The notes under the pieces were generated by a model. The model ran no database searches. It saw nothing but the letters and a program-made list of their open reading frames with translations, and was not told where the DNA came from. This document shows positions 42,237 through 53,694 of a DNA stretch of 64,000 nucleotides, one piece after another. Origin of the DNA: Odiellus spinosus (taxonomy: Eukaryota > Arthropoda > Arachnida > Opiliones > Phalangiidae); the NCBI GenBank assembly GCA_963920705.1, contig OY987230.1, positions 18,129,320 through 18,193,319 on the forward strand, in the 5' to 3' direction. The position numbers and the translations under genes were made by a program. Within the stretch, counting starts at the first letter, position 1. The number at the start of each line of letters is the position of its first letter.

Positions 42237-43429
42237 GTAAGCTTTTACCTCATTTCATACAGAGAGAATATACAGTTTAGGAGAAGAAAAAGATTAGAGA
42301 CATAACGAAGTCGAAAGGAAACGAAAATTACAAAAAACATTTCGCTAGAGTCGTGTGAACAGGAAACCGTCACACCGAAACTGCTTCGGGAACCAGTTTC
42401 ATACCGATTCGGTTTCAACAACCGATAGATGAAGCTACAATAAATCGATTTATAAAGATAATGTGTGAACACATGACGTTTAAATCGATTCCTGGCGATT
42501 TGAATATCGGTTTGATTTTACCGTTTCAAATCGATTAAAAATGCTATGTGACCGTGATGTGATCTATCTGGATTTCGTTACAGATAATGTAGTTTAAATG
42601 TGTATACTTAAAATCTTCCATCCGTCGTAATTTTATGCATCTATTGAAATAAACCATTAGTTTATTTCGAAATTCCGATATAATGAAATTATTTTCGTTT
42701 TATTTGCATATTGGTTTCGTTTATTAGCGCATATTTAATACTACGCATGACCTTCTTTAATAGGAGGGTGAAGAGGTCATGAATTTTTTTATTGATTCTT
42801 CTTCTAAAAATAAAATGTTTGCGCAGTAAAACATTCAGGAAATGTCTCTGAATTCCATAAAAAAAATCCGAAACCTTCCAATTTTGGTATTTAATTAAAA
42901 GGAGAACTTCATACTAATCTTTGGTTTAGTAAAATCCCCGCGACACATGCTGAGGCACACTCTTTGAATCGCGCTAAATCACGTTCTTGATTATTTTCAC
43001 GCCCACAATCGTGCCTACAACAGCGCGTGTCGCTGGTATTTTACGAAGCCAAAGATGGGGTATTTTGATTGGTGGGTGGTTCTTCTTTTAATTGAATACC
43101 TAAATATGAATCTTTTCTGATTTTTTGGTTTAATTTTATCGAACGTTTCAAACCTATTAAGAAATGCTAGCGTGACCCTAGCTTTATTTACCATGGTAAT
43201 GCGAGTATATCTTTCTACTACGCAAGTATATTCTCCTTGCCTCTATAACTTTCTCCCGCAACGATCAAAGATTCATAGGGCGCTGCTGGATTTAAAACAG
43301 GTAGTTTTGGCCCAAGATTGCCAAAGGCATTTTGGGTGGAGAGAGTGTCTGACAGACAGAGAGGGAGGAGAGTGAATAAGGCTCTCCTAAGAGGAACGGC
43401 GAGAGAGAGAGAGAAAGAGAGAAAAGCAC

Positions 43430-43647
43430 CGTGCACGAGAAGATCTTCGACTTTCGCTCAGTTTAGTTCGAGAGGCGTGCTCTCTTCGTCTTCTTCCGGA
43501 TGGAGGCATCTTCGAGGCTTCCCACGCGTCGGACGATCATGCTTTTGAGGTTTCCAGCAGGAGCGAGATCAGTTTCTCTTCCAAAGAGATCATCATCTTC
43601 TTAGTATATCGAGTTCCAGAGAAAACTTGGTTTATAACATTTGAAGT
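43430..43647 (+). promoter_or_regulatory. Candidate promoter and long non-coding first exon
   Basis: GA-rich tracts (GAGAGAGAGAGA, near 43403) precede an initiator-like GCTCAGTTTAG (about 43456) and a CpG-rich 200-bp block that ends at the donor TTTGAA|GTGAGT (43647/43648). It contains a 21-codon upstream frame and no frame that continues. The next + strand coding gene is cluster member 3 at 53.7 kb, making this a plausible distant leader exon; that link is inference. Confidence 0.4.
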
Positions 43648-43861
43648 GAGTTCCCTTATTATTGAACTATAGTTGTAACTTGTTGTTGGTTTACTTGTTG
43701 GTCTATATTGATTTGTTTCTCGCGAAAATATGATTTTATAACTTTATCATTTGTGGTCACCGTGGGAAAAATAAAAGGGTTAATTCTGAGAACCTGAGGG
43801 AAATAATTTTATATTCTAAGGGAATAGTTCTGAGAAATGGGAAGGTTTCAAAGACTAATTA

Positions 43862-44620
43862 ATGAATGAGAAAGATGATAATTCTGAGAAAGAGAAAGAC
43901 GATAATTATGGGAAAGTGAAAGACGATTATTATGGGAAAGTGAAAGACGATAATTATGGGAAAGTGAAAGACGATAATTATGGGAAAGTGAAAGACGATA
44001 ATTATCGGAAAGTGAATGACGATAATTATGGGAAAGTGAAAGACGATAATTATGGGAAATTGAAAGACGATAATTATGGGAAAGTGAAAGACGATAATTA
44101 TGGGAAAGTGAATGACGATAATTCTGGGAAATTAGGGAAGGATAATAATTCTCGGAAAGGGAAAGATGATAATTCTGGGAAAGAGAAAGACGATGATTCT
44201 GGGAAAGGGAAAGACGATAATTTTTGGGAAAGTGAAAGACGATAATTCTGGGAAAGAGAAAGACGATAATTCTGTTAAACGTGGAAGACGATAATTCTGG
44301 GAAAGAGAAAGACGATAATTCTGTTAAACGTGGAAGACGATAATTCTGGGAAAGAGAAAGACGATAATTCTGTTAAACGTGGAAGACGATAATTCTGGGA
44401 AAGAGAAAGACGATAATTCTGAGAAAAGGAAAGACGATAATTCTGGGAAAATTAAAGTTTACAATTCTGTGAAAGGGAAAGATAATTCTGGGAATGGGAA
44501 AGATATTTCAAAAAGGAAATGATCAAATTGCTAGGAGAGTGAAAGACGATAATTCTGTGAAAGAGAAAGATCTGATAATTCTGGGAAAGGGAAAGGCGAT
44601 TACTTTTGGAAAAGGGAAAA
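43862..44620 (+). repeat. 24-bp minisatellite (GAAAGTGAAAGACGATAATT..)
   Basis: Some 25-30 units of about GGGAAAGTGAAAGACGATAA TTAT, degrading toward the right (GGGAAAGAGAAAGACGATAA TTCT, later mixed). Because the unit length is a multiple of three it opens a 127-codon frame reading KVKDDNYG repeats, but no splice site, start context or non-repeat protein supports a gene. Confidence 0.85.
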
Positions 44621-46069
44621 AACAATTTTAAGAAAATTTTGAATGACGACAAATCATGAGAAAGAAAAATAAATCAGGGAATATCACTGAAAATAATTGG
44701 TTTTCCAAACGTGGTTTTAATTGACTATGTTCCGGGAAAATGTAAGTTATATAGGATAATTAGGTAAATATTATTCTACCAAGTTACTAACGCAAAACGT
44801 ATCGTGGGAAAATAAATGAAAAACACAGCAAAAGAGTTTACAGGCCACGGCGTTTGACAACAAAAACACGATAAAATGTAAACGTATGGGAACGCTTACA
44901 ATATAGGTCATGCAACTCTGACGATTGTGATAAGTAATATAGATTTTCGCAGCCAAATTTGCGTGTCGTTTTCAACTCTTTTAAATATGAGAAATAGTAT
45001 TTAAGTATGATAATGTCTACAAACAACGATGTCAAAGGTTAGACCATATTAATTACGATTAAAATCAACTTATTTGATTTTAGAGCAACAATATTGAACA
45101 ACGATTTCAAACGAAAAAGCTCTGACGTCAATGATGGTAAAATAAATCAAATATAATTATCGGGAAATTTTTGACGGGCTTTAATAAAAATGAATAAAAT
45201 ATAGTATAAAGGCGCGTGGGGAGATATTCAGATAGCTAGAGTTCCGGCAGGATGGGCGAGATCGACAAATTGCGCCGTAATTAGTCCACGCCCCTTATTT
45301 AAAAATTCAATATGTTACGGGGGGTTTTTATATAAGTTGCCATTTTCGGATAAAAATAGATATTTATATTATTTTATTTTATCCTCGGATTAGTTAACTC
45401 TATTGATAAATAAATAATATATTTTTAAGTAAAACGGATATCATCCGAATTTAGCAGATCTATCCAATAAATAATTTTATTCAAATTTGTAGGACTAATT
45501 TTAAATAAATTAATTTTTCTGTCTGTCCCCCTTTAAGTATAAACGTTACCAATTTAGAAACACTCCATATATAAGCATAAACTAATATCAACGATAGAAA
45601 TAGGCCCCCCTCTACATTGCAATCGAAGCGATAAAATCTTATCAGAGAGGGAGAGAATTTTTAATCTTGTTCGATAGAGGAGTTATCAAAATAGCGAAAA
45701 ATTGAGGCGAATTGATACACAATATTAAACTCCGTAGAAAAAAGTAGTTTGTAAACTGCTCTTGTTTACGAAAAAATTATAACTTGACATTTAAGAGCGA
45801 ATGCAATTACCAAACAAGTTCCTGAAATTGAACAAATTTGCCAACTAAAACAAAAATGTTTTCTATTGGAAATATTATTCCTATCATACCTTAATGTTGA
45901 AACAATTGAAAAATATAAAATCAAATCAAATCTATTGATGATTGCGTAAGGCAAACACTTTAAAAGACTACCATATATTCTTAAGCAAAGACGACATTCA
46001 GATTCTGATTCAACAGATAGTATTTCCATGCACAAAGGCTTCCAAATAAAAATAACCTTTTTTCTTTAA
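44621..46069. other. AT-rich intergenic stretch
   Basis: No gene, RNA or clear repeat element seen. Confidence 0.4.
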
Positions 46070-46544
46070 AGGGAGAATGAATGGCCAAAACAACCTATTT
46101 TTAATCGATTAAGAATGCTAAAATAATGAGAAAAACAATAATATAACTCACCAAAAATATTTCGTTATTTTATAATCAATTTCCAAAGTTCCGAAACTTT
46201 CAGATGCTAAGCCTTGGCTGCCTAGCTCGGCGAACTAGGCGAGCACGAGTCGTATTTTTTTTTAATATTCCCGTCTGATCTAGTCACCAATCACGAGCGA
46301 GTACGCGTATTTTTAAAATACGCGTACTCGCTCGTGATTGGCGACCAGAACAGCCGCGAATATTAAAAAAAAAATACAGGTCGTGCTAGCCTAGTTCACC
46401 GAGCTAGGCAAACTAGGCTTAGCATCGGAACTTTGGAAATTGATTCTAAAATAACTAAATATTTTTGATGAGTTATATTTTTTCTCATTATTTTAGCATT
46501 CTTAATCGATTAAAAATATATTGGTTTCGCCTTTCATTCTCCCT
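46070..46544. mobile_element. 475-bp near-perfect palindromic element, copy A
   Basis: Arms of about 235 bp mirror each other around a centre GCGAGTACGCGTATTTTTAA / AATACGCGTACTCGC near 46295-46335. The ends AGGGAGAATGAA and TTCATTCTCCCT are flanked by TTAA (46066-46069, 46545-46548). A second copy lies at 52008-52484 in the same layout. No coding capacity. TTAA targets point to piggyBac/Kolobok-like mobilisation (inference). Confidence 0.85.
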
Positions 46545-47398
46545 TTAAAGAAAGAAAAAAAAGAACCTTCCAATTGAATTATTATATTACTCCTAGTGCA
46601 GAGTGACTTAGGAATTTAAAGATCAGACAGCCCTTGGTGAGGTGCCCACTTTGGTTGAATAATGTTTGTTCCCTTTTGTTGCTAAGAAAGCTTCAAAACA
46701 TTTATAAGATAAAAGATATAGGTACCACTATCACGAAAGAAAAAAAAAATAGGTTTTTTACAGAAATTCCAGGACCAGAAAATGGGTAAAAAAAAACGTT
46801 ATTTGAGAAAATGACACCGTTCGGAAATTCAAGAAGTATCCTATCGTTGATCGTATTTTGGTGGAAAAGAATTTTTCAGGAGAAGATACGTTCGGGAAAC
46901 AGTTTTAGATTTCAACGCTCAGAGCTCTACATTCCTAACATACTTATTTCTATACTGTATCTATTTCTATAACAAAACAAAGCACAGATATAGTCTCTAA
47001 CGAGGGATTTAAGCTTGATACGTGCTGAAATCTCGGGCTAATTCTAATTATAGAACTTTAGAATCATACAGGTTTGAGTTTTCAGCTGGAAAAAAAAATT
47101 ATTTAATCTCATCCTTTATCTCCAAAGCTGTTTTTCTTTGGGCTGCTCCTGGAGGAAGGAGTGCTCCGGTAGTAGTCAGAGCAGACAAAGGATAAAACAC
47201 AAATACAGCTTTACACGTGCTGAAAAATCAAACTGATTCCAACTATAGACAAAAATAAATTTCAGAAACAAGAAACTAGCAACCCACATCCCTTTCTTAG
47301 GCACGATTTTGAATTATTTTAGAGCAAAGATACATAGGTGAAAGTTTTGTAGAACTACTAGAAATTTGATTAAGTTTAGAATTATGGTTAATTTCAAT

Positions 47399-47736
47399 CA
47401 GAAGCCGATGAAACCCTCCTTTGAAGTCTATTACTCCCGGGTCTTGTCTACCCCTCTCTGTATGGGTTACTCTGAAAAGGCGCGATTCGTACGCCTCCTA
47501 ACGGTAGATAGTTTTCGGAGCGAGAGCTCGTCGAGCGAATATCTCTAGCAGCCTTGCAGTTCGTCCAAAAAACGTCGTCGTTTGTGGAGAGAGAGAATTT
47601 CCAATTTTCCGTAGACGGGGGGGATGAAGTAGGACCCCTTCTAACTTGTAAAATTGGGAATTTTACCCATACAGAGAGGAGCGCTATATGGAACATTGGA
47701 GTAGTAGACTTCAAAGGAGGGTTTCATCGGCTTCTG
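47399..47736 (+). mobile_element. 338-bp element with 7-bp target duplication, copy 1
   Basis: Terminal inverted repeats of at least 35 bp start CAGAAGCCGATGAAACCCTC. They are flanked by perfect 7-bp direct repeats TTTCAAT (47392-47398 and 47737-47743). A second copy in reverse orientation is at 58789-59129. No coding sequence. Two independent 7-bp duplications argue for a transposase with 7-bp staggered cutting. Confidence 0.85.
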
Positions 47737-48489
47737 TTTCAATTGATAGTAACAGGGTAGACAAATCCAGTACACTTCACGAGGGAAAGTTCTTTGGGGT
47801 AGCAAGCTATATCTCATCAAACGTTCAAAAATTTTAAAACGAGCTAGAAAATATTATTTAAATAATAACTTTTTTGCTACCGACCCCGAGGTGAGTTCTT
47901 GAATTCCTTGGACACTCGGGTTCATACTCTGAGTTTAGCTTTGGTAGTGCAAGATATCAAAAACCGCAAGTGTCTGCTGCCTCAAAGTTTTCCATAAAAA
48001 TATCTAAAACAATTGCTGTTGGAAAATCGCCTACATGTCGCCTTAACCTTAAGTCTTTATTGTACGTCGGGCTGTAATCTTTACAAGGGCTTCCTTACCA
48101 ATAGTGTCTATTATTTTAAAATACACATGCAACCTGACTCTATTCGGGCTTCGTCAAATTTACCTTACGAAATTTAATTTTCTGAAGTTGAAAAAAATTG
48201 GCGAATTTGTTTTCAATCATGATTTTCTTTTGGACAAAAAAGCAAGTTAAATTATGACGAAAAAGATTTTGGTGAAAAATATTGATTGAAAAGGCGCCTT
48301 TACGGAAATAAACCGAGTGAAGATTAATCTAAAGGCCTAATGTAATATTAGGAACGATTGGGAACCAAAAATTAATTAAAAACAGATAAACCTTCCTTCC
48401 TTTAAGTTGCTGATTTCTCTTCATTATTAATTTCTGATATAACTTAGGTTATGTTCCGATATAGCTTAGAAACTCATGGCCTGATTCCC

Positions 48490-49230
48490 TTTTTTTTTTT
48501 TTTTTTTTTTTTTAATGTATCGATTACCGGGCCCGAGTGGGTCTTCTAGAATTACCCCCGGCCTTTTCCTGGTAACGATATAATACCGATATCAACGCGG
48601 GGGCGATGGCCATATTCTTTTTTTAATGTTTTCTAGTGTAGGATGATTTCCAATTCCAAATCCTCCTCTTCCCTCACTCTCTCCTCCCAGCGAATCTTCA
48701 ATTCTCCCTTTTGTAATAAGCTTAGCGGGCGATTTAAATCCTATCTCTGCTAGATCCTATACGTAATATATGGGGATAACCAGTGTACTCTTCTTTCTCG
48801 CGCGTAAAGATCAAAAGTTCAAAACATAACCCTTTCAGATTCAACTGTTATATCTTAACTTTGACAGTGCTGCAAAGCAAGCACCAACGTTGCAAGCCCC
48901 AACGTTCTTTTTCTTTAACTTATTTAAAGGTATAGTCAAATGAATACGGTAAAAAAGAAACTTTTGAACCATTTCATTAGTAGGAATAAAAATACTAAAA
49001 TATGTTTCCACCTTTAATCCACCCTTTGAGATTAGTAGTATCTTTACTACGGTTTCTTCGTAAGACCGTCTTCAAGACGGAATTGGGTCTTTTGTATTTG
49101 TATATGAACTTGAAGTATACATGCAAGCTCACTCGATTCATCGCCAAGCTCGCGAATTTTAGCTTTAGAAATTTAAAATATTCTCGAGACTGTTTTTACA
49201 TAAGCGTGACGTCAGTTTTACTTCTAATTT
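48490..49230. other. Intergenic sequence with a poly-T tract
   Basis: A T23-type tract lies at about 48491-48513. No gene is supported. Open frames near 49002 lack coding features. Confidence 0.35.
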
Positions 49231-49475
49231 AAATCTGCTTCCATAGAAAAACGAAAGAAATTGGCTTTCCCAAATAATTTGTTCAAAAATGGTACAAATT
49301 CAAACAGAATTCGACTAAATAGATCAAATAAGCTAAATTTAACAAAAGTGGACTAAAATTACAAATATCTTTGCTCTATGTTTGCTAATTCGGGTATATT
49401 AGGTCGAATTCTGTTGAAATTTTACAATTTAAACCATATTTAAGCAAATTTCTTTCGTTTTTCTACGGAAGCCGG
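49231..49475. mobile_element. ~240-bp inverted-repeat element
   Basis: The left arm GCTTCCATAGAAAAACGAAA and the inverse of the right arm GCTTCCGTAGAAAAACGAAA match; AACAGAATTCGACTAAAT recurs inverted inside. No clear target duplication was found. Confidence 0.6.
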
Positions 49476-49479
49476 TACT

Positions 49480-52007
49480 TTTCCCAATAGTTGATAATAA
49501 AAAATAACTTGTGGGTGCGAATGTTACTAACCACGTCACGAAATCACGTGGCGTTAAGGTTATACAGTGCAGTTATTTCCGTTTTCATAAAACGCTAGGG
49601 GTCAGAGGGCTCGGAAGTCACTCGGGAGAGATCTGACCTTGAAAGCTGACACGGATATAGAAAAATTAAGCTTAAGAAATGCTCGGTGCTCACGAGCGCT
49701 ATGAGCTTTACAAACTATGACGTAGCTTATGACGTCGACTAATAATGATAGCAACTATTTGTATTCGCGAGCTGGTGGCAAGATCAATTTGACAAGGCCC
49801 GAATCAAGTCAGGTTGCATGTTTACTTTAAATATATATGGCGAATACTAACATAAAAGTACAGAAGTAGTTTTTGGTAACCTATATGTATGTACATGTAA
49901 GTAGAAATGATTACGCGTTATCTGTTCTGGCAAACATAAGGCCTGCAATAAGAAGAAAATGAGTATAGGGAGATGTAAAAAAAAATTGGAAATGGGGAAC
50001 TCGAAATGCGGATTAAAAAAAATGGGTAAAAATGTTCTTCAAATCTCCCTATAGACGAAGAACTACAGTAAGATTAAGTTCGGAATTTCAGCGTAAAACG
50101 AAGGAACAATTACATCCGTAGACTACAAAATATATCACTGAAGTAATAAGGTGGTGTAAGCTTTCTTGATGAAAGCTCGAAAAATAGATTGGACCTTCTC
50201 GAGCCATTTTCCTCCATGAAACAATCCCAACCATCCCGATTTAAAACTACGTACGACTTTCGTAAGTTAATAGGTTTTAATAAAAAAGATAAAGAACTTT
50301 CCTTGGTAAAAATACGCATCAACGTAGCCTTGTACGCGTTAACTTGACCAAGTCGAATGAACATAAGGGTAAAATATAATCTTTCGCTTGATTGCGAAGA
50401 CTTTCGGGAGATTTTCAACGAATTGCTATATATACTCAAAGGACAAGCTTGTTGAATTATGACCTTAAAGATGGGAGTTAAAAGTTCGTAATTGGTCAAT
50501 TTTTGGCAATGAGATCAGTTTCTTTTAAATAGGCCATTAAATATGAAGTTAACGAATTTTCAAGGGTTCTTTAAAACTTCAAAATTAAAATGCAAAAAGA
50601 TATAGGTCATTTATTTTACGATATATGACGTAGTTTACGCTTGGAAAGGGAGGATTTTATGGATTAAGTACTTTTACGAAAAATACGGCGCGAAAGCGAG
50701 GTTATCACGTGCCAGAACGCGCGAGAATCAGCTGTAGGCTCGATAATGATGACGTAGTATTGCGGGGAATTTTTCAAATTTTAAAAATGGCAATTATAAA
50801 ATATGCATTTTAATTATAGCTGTAATTTCTTTCCATGACATATGTATATATATTTTGAATCGTTTTCTAACGATCTTTCCGAAAATACTACTTAATTTAT
50901 ATTTGGAAATGAATTTTCACGAAAAATCCGTGATAGCCTAACTTAAATAAATTATCAATTTTAATAAGATATATATTTATTCAAAACCATGCGCAATTTC
51001 ATTATTTGTGGGCCTATTTTAGCGTTCTTTGCCTTAATTTGAATCTCTAATCGTGCTCTCTTGGAATACGCTATTACCTAAAAAGGCTTCTCATCACGAA
51101 ATGTGGTCTCCCTTAACGCAGAAAAAAATAAAAATAAAATAAAAATAAATAAGAGTTTCGGAGGAAGAAAAATACATCTTTTCGATTTCTTTTTTTTTTT
51201 TCTCCAAGAATCCAGTTAGCCGTTTCTCTTCTCTCCTCATCTATTATAGTTATTAGAGTCAGTTTGAAGTATTCAACGCGTATAAAGCGTAAGTTTACTC
51301 TTAATCCCTAAGCCATGATTGATTAGAAATAAGGAGGAATTCCGGCTTTGCACGTACAGCAATTTCAAAGTGATATGACTTAATATTTTGGTTCGAAAAC
51401 TGAATGCAATGTAATGAAAGCTAAGACGGATTAATTCGCAACGTTAAACCATATAGAACTTGTAAGTAGATTTTGCAAAATGTTCGTGAAATACGTGAGC
51501 TGAAAGGTTTAAAAGACGTGAGAACACAGTTCGCTTTTCTTAAGCAAACACCTTTAGGGTTTGGACTATATACGGAACTGGGTATACATGAATATTATAC
51601 TTTAGACGGGGAAGGAAAAAGCTAATATTAGATTGTTCATATATGTCCGGGCCGATGTTTTTATAGCCACCACCTTTCTACTCCAGCTGTAGGCGAGACT
51701 TATATCTCTATTTCCCCCTTTTTTTACGGGGTCCTTTTTTCAAATCGACGACTTTTCGTTTAATACTGGTTCTTTTAGTTCTTTCAGTTCTTTCAAAAGA
51801 GAAACTCATTTAATGTCAAGAACTGTTAAAAAAATAAATAAAAATATAAATGAAATGTGTGCTCAGTAATATGGGTACTACAAGTGATGTAATATATATA
51901 CTATAATTTCTGAGATATTACTGAGTGATATTACTCAATTGCGTTAATTGAGAATAACACTATTTTTCAAGAGTGTGGATGACTTTCTAGCTTTAGCAAT
52001 TTGTTAA
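49480..52007. other. Intergenic stretch without supported genes
   Basis: A 129-codon open frame on the - strand (50110-50499) has no ATG at its start and no recognisable content. Nothing else is seen. Confidence 0.4.
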
Positions 52008-52484
52008 AGGGAGAATGAAAGGCCGAAACAACCTATTTTTAATCGATTAAGAATGGTAAAATAATGAGATAAACAATAATATAACTCACCAAAAATATTT
52101 CGTTATTTTATAATCAATTTCCAAAGTTCCGAAACTTGCAGATGCTAAGCCTTGGCTGTCTAGCTCGACGAACTAGGCGAGCACGAGCCTTTTTTTTTTT
52201 AAATATTTCAGTCTGATCTAGTCGCCAATCAAGAGCGAGTACGCGTATTTTTAAAATACGCGTACTCGCTCGTGATTGGCGACAAGAACAGCCGCGAATA
52301 TTAAAAAAAAAAAAAAAAAATACAGGTCGTGCTAGCCTAGTTCACCGAGCTAGGCAGCCGAGGCTTAGCATCGGAACTTTTGAAATTGATTATAAAATAT
52401 CGAAATATTTTTGGTGAGTTATATTATTGTTTTTCTCATTCTTAATCGTTTAAAAATAGGTTATTTTGGCCTTTCATTCTCCCT
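52008..52484. mobile_element. 477-bp near-perfect palindromic element, copy B
   Basis: Same sequence and layout as copy A at 46070-46544, with small indels in the A/T runs. Flanked by TTAA at 52004-52007 and 52485-52488. The two copies are similar along their full length, suggesting fairly recent spread. Confidence 0.85.
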
Positions 52485-52981
52485 TTAAGGAATCGATAAA
52501 AAATCGATTGTTGTTAGGTTGCATTTTCCCTTTAAAATATTATAGTCGGTTGATAAAATGTAAACTTAAAGATAAAATGTAAATAACATTTTTAAGTTTT
52601 CAGATAAAATGATAGGAAAATATTAATATAAAAATATTAATATTTTCCTACCATTTTATCATTTTTCTAGTAAAATTTTTTAAACTATAGTTATTAGTTT
52701 TTTTTTAGCTATATTTCGATGGTTTGCTAAAATATAAACGTCATAAACATTAACTATAGTTAAAAGGAAGAATTTAGGCTTTCTTGGTCTTGACCATTCT
52801 TGTTTGATAAAACACTAGGCTCGATATGTGTATATTACGAGGGCGAAACCTAATGTAAAATTCTCTTTATGTAAATATCGGGCTACGTTTGCCCATCTCT
52901 AGCTCTTTCCATCTCGCAATTTTAAATATTTAAACTCCGCGTCTTTCTATTTCTCTTCCGTTCTAGTTTATTCCCTCAGGT

Positions 52982-53060
52982 TATTCACGTAGGAGCCGAC
53001 GAGTTATACGCCGAAAAGGACTTTGTCTTCAGGATAATCAGGGCCAACATCAGCGCCACA
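52982..53060 (+). other. Probable upstream exon of cluster member 3
   Basis: A pyrimidine-rich acceptor (TTCCGTTCTAGTTTATTCCCTCAG) ... (first 20 bases shown are TTCCGTTCTAGTTTATTCCC) precedes a GC-richer block ending at the donor CACAA|GTAAGTAC. Spliced to the acceptor at about 53677-53678, it would leave an open frame (VIHVGADELYAEKDF ... SATSDDYTT) running into the MPSSP start. Either it is 5' UTR, or the protein starts further upstream. The consensus Kozak at 53695 favours UTR. Confidence 0.5.
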
Positions 53061-53423
53061 AGTAAGTACTTAAATCTCCAAGTATACGTCATTAATTAAA
53101 ATAATTTAAATATTTAAAAGCCCCATGGTTAATAAATTTAATATAAAAGATTATATACTACGGGGGGAAAGCTATGTAAGAGTATTGTTGATATCAAAAA
53201 TCAATAATATAACAGAAACTCTAAGCAAAAACAGGCCTTCTTTCCCATGCCAGTAGAAAAACAAGTTCTTAAAGACACGTACTGATAGCCAGCCAATAAA
53301 AGCCCACTTCGATTAGTTAAATTCTAGGGGATATCTCGAATTTGAGCCTCAGAAACATTATATAATCCTGAGATTATCAGTAGAAAGGTTAGTAGCTAGA
53401 CAGGTCAAACAGGCTTTGTTGTA

Positions 53424-53587
53424 AATCACCAAATCACGTGACTGTTCGGAAACTGGACTTGAATTTCCAGAGTGTAACTTTACAGAAAATGAATAGATTC
53501 AATTTGATTGTAAGTTCATCCATCCCTTTATGGGATAGGCTCTGGAAATTCAAGCCCTGATTACCAACAGTCACGTGGTTTTGCGAT
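53424..53587. mobile_element. Inverted-repeat element with CACGTG in each arm
   Basis: Left AATCACGTGACTGTT and GACTTGAATTTCCAGAG are mirrored on the right by CTCTGGAAATTCAAG and AACAGTCACGTGGTT. It lies about 90 bases before the splice acceptor of cluster member 3. Confidence 0.6.
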
Positions 53588-53694
53588 TGCGTCAGAGCGT
53601 GCTTAAATTGTCTTCTACTAGCCTTAATCCATCCCTGAGAATTCTACAGGAAAAGAGTTCATTGTTTATGTTTTCAGGTGACGATTATACCACC

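Noticed and set aside
43862-44245. 127-codon open frame of KVKDDNYG repeats
   Set aside because: Produced by a 24-bp minisatellite whose length is a multiple of three; the frame breaks as the repeat decays and no exon structure supports it.
47448-47760. Overlapping open frames on both strands near 47.5 kb, and a similar one near 59.0 kb
   Set aside because: They lie within the two copies of the 338/341-bp inverted-repeat element and break differently in each copy, so they are not a conserved protein.
50110-50499. 129-codon open frame, - strand
   Set aside because: No ATG at its start, no recognisable motif, no splice partners and base composition like the surroundings.
53575-53694. N-terminal extension of member 3 starting at 53575
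   Set aside because: It begins with GTG and crosses a strong acceptor (TATGTTTTCAG) and an inverted-repeat element; the spliced ATG at 53695 has a full Kozak context.
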